Below, one piece after another: positions 31,698-40,942 of a stretch of 64,000 nt of DNA. Each line of letters starts with the position of its first letter. The first letter of the stretch is position 1. Both the position numbers and the translations under genes were made by a program. The DNA lies in NCBI GenBank assembly GCA_947500575.1, contig CANMSI010000001.1, positions 1-64,000 of the forward strand. Reading direction: 5' to 3'. Below the pieces are notes generated by a model, which did no database searches, was not told the DNA's origin, and saw only the letters and a list, made by a program, of their open reading frames with translations. The stretch is from an uncultured Flavobacteriaceae bacterium. Lineage in GTDB: Bacteria > Bacteroidota > Bacteroidia > Flavobacteriales > Flavobacteriaceae.

Positions 31698-33152
31698 ATG
31701 AAAAAGTATGTAATGTTATTCCTAGGTTTAGGAATATTAGCAACGGGTTGTAGTAAAAATGATGATGATTCTGGACCCGATGTAGCTGATAATTTAGTTG
31801 TTCAAAATTTTATGTGGCAAGCCATGAATCAATGGTATTTCTGGCAAGAAGAGGTTCCCAACCTTGCGGATAACCGATTTGCAACCACAGCAGATTATGA
31901 AGCTTTCCTAGCAACGGAATCAGATCCTGCCGATTTTTTTAATAGTATCCTTTTTACAGAAGATCGATTTAGTAGATCAAGTGACAATTTTAGCGAATTG
32001 GTTCAAAGTTTTGCAGGAATCTCTAAGAGTAATGGTTTAGAATTTGGTCTGGTTCGTTTTGCAGATAGTGATGATGTATTTGGCTATGTGCGTTATATTA
32101 TTCCTAATTCCGATGCTGCTACCAAAGCCATTCAAAGAGGGGATTTATTCACCGGAGTGGATGGTCAAACTTTAACAGTCGATAATTTTCGCGATTTGTT
32201 ATTTGAAGGCAATGATACCTATACCCTAAATATGGCGGATATTTACAATAATACCATCACCCCTAATGGTGTGGAAGTGGAATTGACGAAAATGGAAGGG
32301 CTGACAGAGAATCCTGTTTTTCTTGATAAAACTTTTAATATCAATGGACAAATAATCGGATACTTAGTATACAATGGTTTTACAAACGAGTTTGATGAAG
32401 ATTTAAACGCCGCTTTTGAACGTTTTAAAGCAGCCGGGGTAACCGATTTGGTCCTAGACATGCGTTACAATCCAGGAGGTTCTGTAAACTCATCCAGACT
32501 CTTATCTAGTATGATTTATGGTACCCGTACCAACGATCTGTATTTAAGACAGCGTTGGAATTCTAAAATACAAGGGCAATTAAGCAGTGCACAATTGGAA
32601 GACTTCTTTGCGGCCACTACAGGTGCCGGTACTGCCATTAATACCTTAGAGCTATCTAGAGTTTACATTTTGGCCACGAACAGTTCTGCATCGGCAAGTG
32701 AATTGGTGATGAATGGTCTTGACCCTTATGTAAATGTGATTCACATTGGAGAAACCACGCGAGGGAAAAATGAATTTTCTATTACTATGGTAGATGATGA
32801 ATCCAATGATTACATCTATAATTCAAATAGAGAAGGAAATATAAATTCAGAAAATAGCTGGGCAATACAACCCTTAGTAGGACGTAACGAAAATGCGAAT
32901 GGTTTTTTTGATTACACAGACGGTTTGGCTCCGGATATTGAACTAGCGGAAGATTTTGGAAACTTGGGGATGCTTGGCGATGAAAATGAGCCGCTACTAG
33001 CAAGAGCCATTCAGGAAATTACAGGAGTTACTACAAAAACCAGTGCAAGGACTCCAATAATCTCTGGTAAAGTAATGACAGATTCTAAGATGTTTACCTT
33101 ATTAAAAGATAATATGTTCTTAGACAAACCTTTGAGCATAAAGGTGCAATAA
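31698..33152 (+). CDS. S41 family C-terminal-processing-type protease, surface lipoprotein
   Basis: 484 residues with a lipobox L-A-T-G-C (C18) followed by S-K-N-D-D-D, an acidic run like the signal that sends lipoproteins to the flavobacterial cell surface. A PDZ-like region (about 115-190) precedes the protease core. The S-A-S-A-S-E stretch at 330-335 holds the nucleophile serine and K357 in T-R-G-K-N-E-F is the general base; D-M-R-Y-N-P-G-G (254-261) is the conserved strand. It is monocistronic and followed by a terminator. The substrate is unknown. Confidence 0.92.
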   Translation: MKKYVMLFLGLGILATGCSKNDDDSGPDVADNLVVQNFMWQAMNQWYFWQEEVPNLADNRFATTADYEAFLATESDPADFFNSILFTEDRFSRSSDNFSELVQSFAGISKSNGLEFGLVRFADSDDVFGYVRYIIPNSDAATKAIQRGDLFTGVDGQTLTVDNFRDLLFEGNDTYTLNMADIYNNTITPNGVEVELTKMEGLTENPVFLDKTFNINGQIIGYLVYNGFTNEFDEDLNAAFERFKAAGVTDLVLDMRYNPGGSVNSSRLLSSMIYGTRTNDLYLRQRWNSKIQGQLSSAQLEDFFAATTGAGTAINTLELSRVYILATNSSASASELVMNGLDPYVNVIHIGETTRGKNEFSITMVDDESNDYIYNSNREGNINSENSWAIQPLVGRNENANGFFDYTDGLAPDIELAEDFGNLGMLGDENEPLLARAIQEITGVTTKTSARTPIISGKVMTDSKMFTLLKDNMFLDKPLSIKVQ

Positions 33153-33180
33153 AGCCAAAGGTATTACAGCATATAAAAAG

Positions 33181-33204
33181 ACCCTGAAAAATCAGGGTTT
33201 TTTT
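33181..33204 (+). terminator. Terminator of the S41 protease gene
   Basis: ACCCTGA, four A residues and TCAGGGT form a seven-pair stem followed by seven T residues; it begins 28 bases after the stop codon. Confidence 0.85.
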
Positions 33205-33330
33205 ATTTTTATATAGGAAATTACTTCTACATTTATCTTCTAATTCGGATAAATTTTAAGCTATAAGTTCATAATTTAATGAATATTTTGTATTTTTATA
33301 GAAATTAATCTTTTATTTAAAATTTGATCT

Positions 33331-34473
33331 ATGAAAAAACAACTACTCATTCTTACAGCGGTAATTTTTACATTTTCCTACTGGAATGGTAATGCCCAAA
33401 TAGATCTTGGCGACAACACAAATCTACCCGGGATTACTCCAACAATTGTTGACCTAGACTATGCGGCTGGTTTTCAATGTGGGGTACGCAATATTACGAT
33501 TGATTGGCTTCAGGGTGCTAGAGAACAATACATTCTGCGCTATTCTTTACAAGTTTATAATTCCGAAAACAACAGATGGGAAACTTTAAAAAATATCGCA
33601 AGTACAGGAACTAGCAGGTATCAACATACTATAAATTCGTTAAATCCAAGTTGGATTGATGAAAATGCTAATTTCACTTTTCGAATCGCTATTTCAATCA
33701 ACTTAAGTGCTTTCGAGGACGGCATACGATACGCCCAAGGTGGAAATATTCAAGTTTCGGATTGGTGTGTTGGACCAACAGCAAGACTATTTGTGACCGA
33801 AGCTAAATTAACTCACCAAGGACAAACCTGGAATTTACTAAGTGGGCAAAAACCCACTATAACTGCATCCATTCAAGGTGATACGCCAGAGACGACTATT
33901 CAGACCAGAGTAAGAAACGGGGGGGGTACAAACTTTGGTAGTAGAACTCCTGATATTAAAATGTTTCTTTCAGATAAATCTGTATTAGGAAATGGGCCTA
34001 TTCAAACTCAAGAAATATCACCTGCCCCAGTTTCTTCAATAAATAGAAAACCAAATGGAACGGAAGAATTTCGTTCAAGGACCTATAGAATTAGAAGAAA
34101 TAACAGAGATATTTTTCTGGTAGATAATAGAACTTACTATATCCATATTGTTATTAATAATGTAGGTACAATCACACCTACCCCAGGGGCTGGAGTACAC
34201 CATTATGTTTGGCCATTTACATTTAAATTAACTAGCAGCTCTGGTACGGGTGGCACCTGCATAATTTGCCCATCTCCAATAGATGACAATCCATCTATAA
34301 GTCAAAAATCAACTGATGTACCCTATGAATTAAATATTTTTGATTTTACAGGTCAAAAAGTACTAACTAAGAAAGTAACAAGCAAGGAGGAAGAGAACGC
34401 AATCATTGCCGACTTACCAAAAAATATATATATTATTAAAACTAAGAATGGAGATCGAAAGGTTAGTAATTAA
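33331..34473 (+). CDS. Secreted protein with type IX secretion sorting tail
   Basis: 380 residues. The signal peptide (1-22) ends in N-A-Q. The middle (about 45-320) is beta-rich and unrecognised; residues 150-310 (A-K-L-T-H-Q-G-Q-T-W then a strand-rich part ending in F-T-F-K-L) may be an Ig-like or CARDB-like module. The last 70 residues carry the type A sorting pattern: Y-E-L-N-I-F-D-F-T-G-Q-K-V-L, A-D-L-P-K-N-I-Y-I-I-K and a basic end. Such tails are cleaved as the protein crosses the outer membrane by the type IX system. No enzyme motif is visible, so an adhesive or structural role is possible. Confidence 0.8.
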   Translation: MKKQLLILTAVIFTFSYWNGNAQIDLGDNTNLPGITPTIVDLDYAAGFQCGVRNITIDWLQGAREQYILRYSLQVYNSENNRWETLKNIASTGTSRYQHTINSLNPSWIDENANFTFRIAISINLSAFEDGIRYAQGGNIQVSDWCVGPTARLFVTEAKLTHQGQTWNLLSGQKPTITASIQGDTPETTIQTRVRNGGGTNFGSRTPDIKMFLSDKSVLGNGPIQTQEISPAPVSSINRKPNGTEEFRSRTYRIRRNNRDIFLVDNRTYYIHIVINNVGTITPTPGAGVHHYVWPFTFKLTSSSGTGGTCIICPSPIDDNPSISQKSTDVPYELNIFDFTGQKVLTKKVTSKEEENAIIADLPKNIYIIKTKNGDRKVSN

Positions 34474-34564
34474 GAGTTATCCACTTCAACAAAATTGAAT
34501 GAAATTCTATTTTAATTCGTAGGGATTTTTTCAAATTAGATAACTTAACAATATTCAATCTAGT

Positions 34565-34595
34565 AAAAAGGCACTGATTTTATCAGTGCCTTTTT
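34565..34595. terminator. Bidirectional terminator between the type IX cargo gene and the BtuG-like gene
   Basis: AAAAAGGCACTGAT and ATCAGTGCCTTTTT form a 14-pair perfect stem with a three-base loop. A and T runs on the two sides serve both converging genes. Confidence 0.9.
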
Positions 34596-34599
34596 ATTT

Positions 34600-35658
34600 T
34601 TAATTAAAGTAGATTCCTCCTGGTATGAGACCAACAGTGATGGTCGCTAATTCCGTATTTAGGTTTAAATCATACACTAAAAGGCTTCCATTACTAGCAA
34701 AGTCTTTTGCATCTGTTCCGTACAATCTTCCATCTTTCACAGTCATTGCATAGAAACTAACTCCGTCTAGTATAGAAGTGCTTGGTAAACTTGTAGCCGA
34801 AACAGCCATTTCATACACGCTCCCATCTACGAAATAGTACAAAGAGTTGTTTTCAAAACTTAAATGATTTGGGTGTTGCATACTCCCAAAATTAAGACTG
34901 CTTTCAACCATATTGGTATTTGTATCAATTTTAGAGAGCACACCTCCAGTTTCCATTCCAGTAAAGCTGGGATTCCCTCCTGCCAGCACCCATAAATTAC
35001 CAGCACTATCAAATTGCATCGAATTAGGAACATCGCCTACCGTAATAGTGGTAACAATGGTATTAGAGGTTGCATCAATTACAGAAATTTGATTGTTTTG
35101 ACCAAAAGCACCCTTATGTGCTACATAAATGGTATTGTCTTTTACAAGCATCTTCTCTGGACCCAGAACTACAGGAATACTGTTTTCTACTGCATTGGTT
35201 TCTAGGTTTACTATGGAAATATAATCATCCGTGTCATCCGCTGTATCTCCCCAATTACTTACATATCCCTTACCATTGGCGGCAACCATAAAGCGAGGGT
35301 TATTTAAGCCATCCGAAAATGAGGCAGTCTTTGCAAAGGTATTTCTATTTAAAACTGTTATTTGATTTGAAACATTCGCAACTACATATGCCTGATCACC
35401 TGTAAATCCGATAGACTGAACTATGTTTCCTAAGTCTTCGTCATTTACACTATTAAAAATAGCATTTTCAGATATTGTTAAATCGTCCGAAATAAAAGAC
35501 ACGGTACCAGTTCCATTATTAAAAGGTCCTTCATTAGAAATTAAGATTCCACTTTCATATGCACCTAAGGGTTCCGGATCAACATCATCATCTGAAGTGC
35601 AAGAGAAGTTAAATATTAAAATAGCAAAGAGTACTAAAAGCAATCGGGTATTTTTCAT
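34600..35658 (-). CDS. btuG: BtuG-like cobalamin-locus beta-propeller surface lipoprotein (DUF5074/YncE type)
   Basis: 352 residues with lipobox F-N-F-S-C and then T-S-D-D-D-V-D, an acidic surface-export signal. The body is made of repeated propeller blades (for example V-A-N-G-K-G-Y-V-S-N-W-G, I-S-V-I-D-A-T-S-N-T-I, L-W-V-L-A-G-G and S-K-I-D-T-N-T). In gut Bacteroides BtuG is a surface propeller that binds vitamin B12 very tightly and sits over the BtuB barrel. Here the gene follows btuB by five bases under the same cobalamin riboswitch, so the same role is inferred. The assignment rests on context and fold pattern, not on binding residues. Confidence 0.75.
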   Translation of the reverse strand: MKNTRLLLVLFAILIFNFSCTSDDDVDPEPLGAYESGILISNEGPFNNGTGTVSFISDDLTISENAIFNSVNDEDLGNIVQSIGFTGDQAYVVANVSNQITVLNRNTFAKTASFSDGLNNPRFMVAANGKGYVSNWGDTADDTDDYISIVNLETNAVENSIPVVLGPEKMLVKDNTIYVAHKGAFGQNNQISVIDATSNTIVTTITVGDVPNSMQFDSAGNLWVLAGGNPSFTGMETGGVLSKIDTNTNMVESSLNFGSMQHPNHLSFENNSLYYFVDGSVYEMAVSATSLPSTSILDGVSFYAMTVKDGRLYGTDAKDFASNGSLLVYDLNLNTELATITVGLIPGGIYFN

Positions 35659-35663
35659 TTTCT

Positions 35664-37514
35664 TTAAAATTTAGAGTTAAGTTGAAATTGAATTGTTCTT
35701 CCTGGCATAGGTCTAAATGCCACGTTTTGATAATTAGTATTGAATAGATTCTGAATTCTTAGGCCTACGATATGTGCTACCTTAGCCTTTCCAAAGAGGC
35801 GGTAATTAATACCGGTATTAGAAACGCTGTAGCTTGGCAATGAAGCGCTATTATCTGTAGTAGTGTACACCATATCATTGAATAGTAATTGATAATACCA
35901 TCCCCATTTTTGATATTGATATACAAAGTTCGTTGTGACTTTATTTTTAGGTACGTAAATTAATTGCCTATTCGTTTCTGCATTTACAGATTGGGTATGA
36001 GCATAACTGCTTTCCCATTTCAATAGATGTTCTTGCCACTTTTTTTCAGCAGCAATGGCAACCTCCAGGCCATATTGATTGGTCTTATTTAGATTCATTG
36101 GAGACCAAATACCAGTGAGATCTGGGCGCCATTGTATTAAATCGTCCGAAGCAATATAATAAGCTGTAACCCCTATTTCAAAACCCTTTCTAGCATAGGT
36201 TTGCCCAAATTCTGCCTGTAAAGAAGTCTCAGGAGATACGTTCCTATTTCCAGTGGCACCTGCACCGGTCCAGTAGAGATCATTAAAGGTGGGGATTCTA
36301 AAATTTTTAGAGCCACCAAAACGAAGTGCATAACTTGGGGTAATTTGATATTTTGCATCTAACGCATAAACAAAAGGGCTCTTATAATCTTGAACAATTT
36401 CCTTTCTCAAATTAAGGCCATATTGAAACTTCTCCGATACCTTATGCGCTAACAAAAATGTGCCAGCTGCGGTATTTCTAGACGTTTTTTCAATAGCACT
36501 TCCACTAGCCTGAATAGTGCTTAATTCGGCAATACCGTTAAGCGTTATTTTCCCTAAGTTGTATTTATAATCGAAGTTTAAAAGGGCATTTGCTGATCTA
36601 CCAAAACTAAAATCGGAAGTTTCTTTATTGGGGAAATATCTAAAACGTTCATAGATATATGCTCCCTTTAACCTAACTACGCTCCTATCATTAAAACTGC
36701 TCCACTCTAAGAGGCTACGCGAGTTAAGATCTTTGTAATTATCGTTTGATGGGGCAGTAAGTGTGCCAGAGAAATTTCGGTCTCCAATAAACGTATTATG
36801 AAATACCTTTATTAATTGATTTTCACCTACTATATAACCTCCATTTGCATTAAAATTTAAATGTTCGAAAGCCCCATTTTCATTTCTTCTGTCTGTATTT
36901 AGATACTTATAATCATTATCGGAAGCACTATAATTTGCTCCAAATTCCAGTGCTATTTTTTCGTTGCTATACGAGCTGTTATAATTAATATTTCTGCTAT
37001 CTAAACTTCCATAACGTACCAGTACTTCATGCCTATAGTGAGGATTAAAATCCAATACATTCTGTAAATGGATACTCCCCCCAATAGCACCGCTTCCATA
37101 CTGGGTACTTCCTCCTCCACTTCGAATAACAATATGGTCATAGTTTTGAGTAAGAATGGTATTAAAATCTGTTTGCCCGTTTAACTGAGAGTTGATATTA
37201 ATACCATTCCAAACAACTGCTGTTTGTTGTGCGCTAGTACCTCTAAAGGATGCAGAAGAAACCATACCTGCTCCATTCTCCCGAAAGTATATGGAACTAT
37301 TATATAATAGTGCAGCGGTTAAAGAAGCATTGTTTTGACGTATTACGGAGTCGTTTAGTCTCTTTACTTTTATGCCCTTAGAGAATTGGGATAGTTTCAC
37401 ATCTGTAAGAATTACTTCTTGCAATACCACTATACTATCTCGTTGCCCCTGTAAAGAGATCGAAAACAAGAATCCTAAAACAAATACTAGTGTTCTATAT
37501 TGTATCATAACCAT
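35664..37514 (-). CDS. btuB: TonB-dependent vitamin B12 receptor
   Basis: 616 residues, like E. coli BtuB (614), and shorter than SusC-type receptors. The signal peptide ends near L-Q-G-Q, so M3 (37508) may be the true start. The plug domain has S-F-R-G-T-S-A-Q-Q-T-A-V-V-W-N-G and G-G-G-S-T-Q-Y-G-S-G-A-I-G-G, and the barrel ends in an aromatic residue (N-S-K-F), needed for outer membrane assembly. It imports corrinoids across the outer membrane using TonB energy. It is directly downstream of the cobalamin riboswitch and upstream of the BtuG-like gene. Confidence 0.92.
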   Translation of the reverse strand: MVMIQYRTLVFVLGFLFSISLQGQRDSIVVLQEVILTDVKLSQFSKGIKVKRLNDSVIRQNNASLTAALLYNSSIYFRENGAGMVSSASFRGTSAQQTAVVWNGININSQLNGQTDFNTILTQNYDHIVIRSGGGSTQYGSGAIGGSIHLQNVLDFNPHYRHEVLVRYGSLDSRNINYNSSYSNEKIALEFGANYSASDNDYKYLNTDRRNENGAFEHLNFNANGGYIVGENQLIKVFHNTFIGDRNFSGTLTAPSNDNYKDLNSRSLLEWSSFNDRSVVRLKGAYIYERFRYFPNKETSDFSFGRSANALLNFDYKYNLGKITLNGIAELSTIQASGSAIEKTSRNTAAGTFLLAHKVSEKFQYGLNLRKEIVQDYKSPFVYALDAKYQITPSYALRFGGSKNFRIPTFNDLYWTGAGATGNRNVSPETSLQAEFGQTYARKGFEIGVTAYYIASDDLIQWRPDLTGIWSPMNLNKTNQYGLEVAIAAEKKWQEHLLKWESSYAHTQSVNAETNRQLIYVPKNKVTTNFVYQYQKWGWYYQLLFNDMVYTTTDNSASLPSYSVSNTGINYRLFGKAKVAHIVGLRIQNLFNTNYQNVAFRPMPGRTIQFQLNSKF

Positions 37515-37516
37515 CC

Positions 37517-37537
37517 AGACTCTTTACCCGAAAGTCT
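37517..37537 (-). promoter_or_regulatory. Hairpin directly before the btuB start, possible expression platform
   Basis: The minus strand reads AGACTTT-CGGGT-AAAGAGTCT, a stem with a single bulged G, ending two bases before the ATG at 37514. It lies between the aptamer and the start codon and has no T run, which fits translational rather than terminator-type control. Confidence 0.45.
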
Positions 37538-37554
37538 TTTTGTTTGTATTATGA

Positions 37555-37806
37555 ATTTGGCAGGTCTCCTGACTTGCATACTACTAAACACCTTCCCATT
37601 TAATTTTAACTCCTTTGAGCATTTACTGAATACATCAGTATAAACAGTGGTTTTAAGATATAGTAGCTTCCTATATGATGTTTGAAAAAAACGAACATCT
37701 GGATAAGCTTACAGTTGCGGGAACAGTTTCAGAATTTTCGAATCTCGAATCACTGAATTCCCTTTTAATTTCATCCTTCATTGCAGAATGAAAACCATAA
37801 TTCATG
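37555..37806 (-). ncRNA. Cobalamin riboswitch
   Basis: The minus strand carries the defining pieces in order: GAAATTAAAAGGGAATTCAG near the 5' side (about 37755-37775), the core GTTCCCGCAACTGTAA (complement of about 37709-37724) and the 3' B12 box GTCAGGAGACCTGCC (complement of 37559-37573). Binding of adenosylcobalamin or another corrinoid should switch off btuB and the BtuG-like gene. The 371-base gap between btuB and btuF is filled by this element and the btuF promoter; a short frame within it is not a gene. Confidence 0.95.
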
Positions 37807-37836
37807 AACGAAGATAAACATTTTGGGGATTCTTCT

Positions 37837-37864
37837 TTGTACAAATTAATTAATCTTAATTTTG
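37837..37864 (+). promoter_or_regulatory. Promoter of btuF-btuC-btuD
   Basis: TTG (37837-37839), 17 bases, then TAATTTTG (37857-37864) matches the Bacteroidetes consensus. The transcript would start near 37870, only about 15 bases before the btuF ATG, so the importer operon has no room for a riboswitch of its own. Confidence 0.7.
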
Positions 37865-37885
37865 AGTCACTCATAAAAATTATAC

Positions 37886-39037
37886 ATGTTCAAAAAAATC
37901 ATATTCGTTGTGTCGCTCTTCCTTTTGAGTCAATGCAAAACGGAAAAAAAAGAAGCGCTACCTACAATACAATCAACAAAACAACAGGCTATTCTTTATG
38001 CGAAAGGGTTTACCATGGAAAAATCGTCGCTTGGAATTACCGTTATCACCATTACTTCCCCTTGGCCAAACTCTGAGAAAATATTTAAATATGCTCTTGT
38101 TCCACAAGAAAAACTAGCAACAATAAGCTTAAACAAAGACGATTATGATGCCATTGTGGTAACCCCTGTTAAACGTATTATTGTTACCTCTACCACGCAT
38201 ATTCCGGCATTGGAGGCTTTAGAAGTGGAACACACTCTAGTGGGTTTTCCAAGCACAAATTATATTTCTTCCAAGAAAACAAGAGCATTGGTGGATGCCA
38301 ATAAAGTAAAAGAACTAGGAGCAAATGAAACGCTCAATACGGAAATGGTCATTGAGATGAATCCAGGAGTCGTTGTTGGTTTTGGTATTGACAATAAAAA
38401 TAATGCATATGAAGCACTACAAAATTCAAACATAGCTGTGGTGTACAATGGAGATTGGACAGAAGAGCATCCGCTAGGAAAAGCAGAATGGATAAAATTT
38501 TTCGCTGCCCTTTTTCAACTAGAACAAAAAGCAGATTCCATATTTGATGAGATCAAAAACTCCTATGAAGATACAAAGGCTTTGGCTCAAAAAGCAACCA
38601 CAAAATCAACGGTATTAAGTGGTGCTATGTACAAAGATGTCTGGTATTTACCTGGAGGAAGAAGTTGGGCAGCGCAATTCTTAAAAGATGCCAATGTGCA
38701 ATATTTATGGGATCAAACCCAGGAAACAGGAAGTTTATCTTTGAGTATTGAAAGTGTCCTAGAAAATGGGCAACAGGCCGACTTTTGGATTTCTCCATCT
38801 CAGTTTACTTCCTATACTGCTTTGAAAAAAGAAAACGCAGTTTATCAAGAATTCAAAGCTTTCAAGAATAAGAACATCTATACCTTTGCCAATACCAAAG
38901 GCGAAACAGGAGGCTTATTGTACTTTGAATTAGCGCCAAACAGACCCGATTTGGTACTAAAAGACCTTCTTCATATATTTCACCCAGAACTGTTACCAAA
39001 CTATTCGCCTTATTTCTTTAAACCCATGCAGGAATGA
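37886..39037 (+). CDS. btuF: Cobalamin ABC transporter substrate-binding lipoprotein
   Basis: 383 residues with lipobox L-L-S-Q-C (C17) followed by K-T-E-K-K, not the acidic surface signal, so a periplasmic-facing lipoprotein. The fold is that of class III binding proteins for corrinoids and siderophores: T-S-T-T-H-I-P-A-L-E-A-L near the first ligand loop, then M-N-P-G-V-V-V-G-F-G and S-P-Y-F-F-K-P-M at the end. The neighbours decide for vitamin B12 rather than haem or siderophore. Its stop overlaps the btuC start by four bases. Confidence 0.85.
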   Translation: MFKKIIFVVSLFLLSQCKTEKKEALPTIQSTKQQAILYAKGFTMEKSSLGITVITITSPWPNSEKIFKYALVPQEKLATISLNKDDYDAIVVTPVKRIIVTSTTHIPALEALEVEHTLVGFPSTNYISSKKTRALVDANKVKELGANETLNTEMVIEMNPGVVVGFGIDNKNNAYEALQNSNIAVVYNGDWTEEHPLGKAEWIKFFAALFQLEQKADSIFDEIKNSYEDTKALAQKATTKSTVLSGAMYKDVWYLPGGRSWAAQFLKDANVQYLWDQTQETGSLSLSIESVLENGQQADFWISPSQFTSYTALKKENAVYQEFKAFKNKNIYTFANTKGETGGLLYFELAPNRPDLVLKDLLHIFHPELLPNYSPYFFKPMQE

Positions 39038-40065
39038 ATGAAAACAAAAATTATGTTTTCCCTTTTGTACTATTAGGTATTGTTCTGGTTGTATGTTTTG
39101 GTATAAATATTAGTCTTGGATCTGTAAATATTCCTCTAAAGGATTCCTTGAGTATTGTTTTTGGAAACACTGCCGAAAAAGAATCATGGGAGTATATTAT
39201 TTGGAATTACCGTCTACCAAAAGCAATTACCGCAATGCTCGTAGGGGCTGGTTTATCTCTTAGTGGCTTACTCATGCAAACATTGTTTAGAAACCCACTT
39301 GCAGGACCTTTTGTTTTGGGTATTAGCTCTGGAGCAAGCTTAGGAGCTGCCATACTCATTATGGGTTCTTCTTTGTTCTCTAGCATTGTGGCCTTTGAGT
39401 TTATAAATTCTGTATCCTTAGCAATCGCTTCTAGCGTAGGTAGTATTATTGTTTTAATTGCCGTGATGATCGTTGCTTCCAAAATTAAGGATACTATGGC
39501 ACTACTTATTATAGGGCTTATGTTTGGCAGTATAACCGCTGCGGTTGTGAGTATTCTTTCCTATTTTACCAATGCGGAAAAATTGCAACAATACATTTAT
39601 TGGTCCTTTGGAAGTGTGGGGAATCTTAGTTGGTCTCAAATTCTTCTTTTAACAGTAATAATAGGAATAGCTATTCTTATCAGCTTGTTGACCTTAAAAT
39701 CTTTAAATGCATTTTTATTGGGGGAGAACTATGCCAAGAGTATGGGGGTGCACATTAAAAAATCGCGATATCTTATAATTATAGCTACTGGTCTACTTGC
39801 AGGCGGTGCCACTGCCTTTGCTGGTCCTGTTGCATTTATTGGTTTGGCAGTACCTCATTTAACAAGACAGATTTTTAGTACTACAGATCATAGAGTTTTA
39901 ATGCCTGCTGTACTCTTGTATGGAGCCATCTTATTATTGATATGTGATACTTTAGCTCAAGTTCCCTCATCAGCCTATGTATTGCCTTTGAACGCAATTA
40001 CCGCAATCATAGGAGCACCCGTAGTCATTTGGTTGTTAGTAAGAAAACGAAAAATGGTCTTTTAA
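39034..40065 (+). CDS. btuC: Cobalamin ABC transporter permease (FecCD family)
   Basis: 343 residues with about ten membrane helices. The family pattern is plain: R-L-P-K-A-I-T-A-M-L-V-G-A-G-L-S-L-S-G near the start, R-N-P-L-A-G-P-F-V-L-G-I-S-S-G, and the coupling segment A-G-P-V-A-F-I-G-L-A-V-P-H-L-T-R that contacts the ATPase. It forms the homodimeric channel of the importer. Translation is coupled to btuF by an ATGA overlap. A canonical AAGGAG lies across its stop codon and belongs to the next gene. Confidence 0.93.
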   Translation: MNENKNYVFPFVLLGIVLVVCFGINISLGSVNIPLKDSLSIVFGNTAEKESWEYIIWNYRLPKAITAMLVGAGLSLSGLLMQTLFRNPLAGPFVLGISSGASLGAAILIMGSSLFSSIVAFEFINSVSLAIASSVGSIIVLIAVMIVASKIKDTMALLIIGLMFGSITAAVVSILSYFTNAEKLQQYIYWSFGSVGNLSWSQILLLTVIIGIAILISLLTLKSLNAFLLGENYAKSMGVHIKKSRYLIIIATGLLAGGATAFAGPVAFIGLAVPHLTRQIFSTTDHRVLMPAVLLYGAILLLICDTLAQVPSSAYVLPLNAITAIIGAPVVIWLLVRKRKMVF

Positions 40066-40071
40066 GGAGTA

Positions 40072-40887
40072 ATGAACACTTTAAAATAATTACCTATTAA
40101 AAACAAGGAAATACATAGCACTTTAGCAATTTCGGATTTGAGCATTGGATATCTTCAAAAACGACAGAAGATAATCATTGCTACGAATCTAAATTTTACA
40201 TTGAAACAAGGAGAACTTACCGGAATTATTGGGGTTAATGGAATTGGAAAATCTACACTTCTTCGAACCTTAGCACAAGTACAACCTGCTTTAGCCGGCA
40301 CTATACTGTTGCATAATACTCCTTTGGAAAGGTATACATCTAAGGAGTTGGCATCTATAGTGAGTATCGTTTTAACAGAAACAATCCCATCCAAAAACCT
40401 TACCGTATTAGAGTTAATTAGTCTGGGTAGACAACCCTATACCAACTGGATTGGATCCCTATCTACTGCGGATAAAGAAAAAATAGAAGAAGCAATTGAA
40501 ATGGTAGGGCTTTCAGATTTGCAACATAAAAAGTGTTATGAATTAAGTGATGGTCAATTGCAAAGAGTTATGATTGGTAGAGCTTTGGCCCAAGATACGG
40601 AGCTCATTTTATTAGATGAACCTACCTCGCATCTAGATCTATATCATAAAGTTCAGCTTTTAAAATTACTACACCATGTTGCGCATACTACTAAAAAAAC
40701 CATCCTATTTACCTCTCATGAAATAGAAATTGCGTTACAGCTTTGTGATCAAATGCTTATTCTCAATAATCTGGATAACCCGTTTGGAAGCCCAGAAACA
40801 CTCATTTCTCAAAAGCAATTTGAAAAATTATTTCCAACAGACACCCTCCGATTTGATGCGGATACAAATTCATTTAAAGTATCTTAA
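40072..40887 (+). pseudogene. btuD: Cobalamin ABC transporter ATP-binding protein with an early in-frame stop
   Basis: After btuC an AAGGAG is followed by ATG at 40072, but the frame reads M-N-T-L-K then TAA (40087-40089) and stays open afterwards: L-P-I-K-N-K-E-I-H-S-T-L-A-I-S-D-L-S-I-G-Y. The segment after the stop already holds the usual first strand of the ATPase. Beyond, everything is intact: Walker A G-V-N-G-I-G-K-S-T, L-S-D-G-Q signature, L-L-L-D-E-P-T-S-H-L-D type Walker B and S-H-E. Without read-through, translation must begin at a rare codon, for example TTG at 40138, giving 249 residues that lack most of the first strand. It may still be active; a sequence error is possible. Confidence 0.6.
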
Positions 40888-40942
40888 GGTCCTGTATTGA
40901 TATGCTATTTTATATCTTTACTAGATAGAACATTATTCGAAA

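Noticed and set aside
37671-37874. A 67-codon frame opposite btuF
   Set aside because: It lies across the cobalamin riboswitch core; the conserved RNA motifs explain the sequence better.
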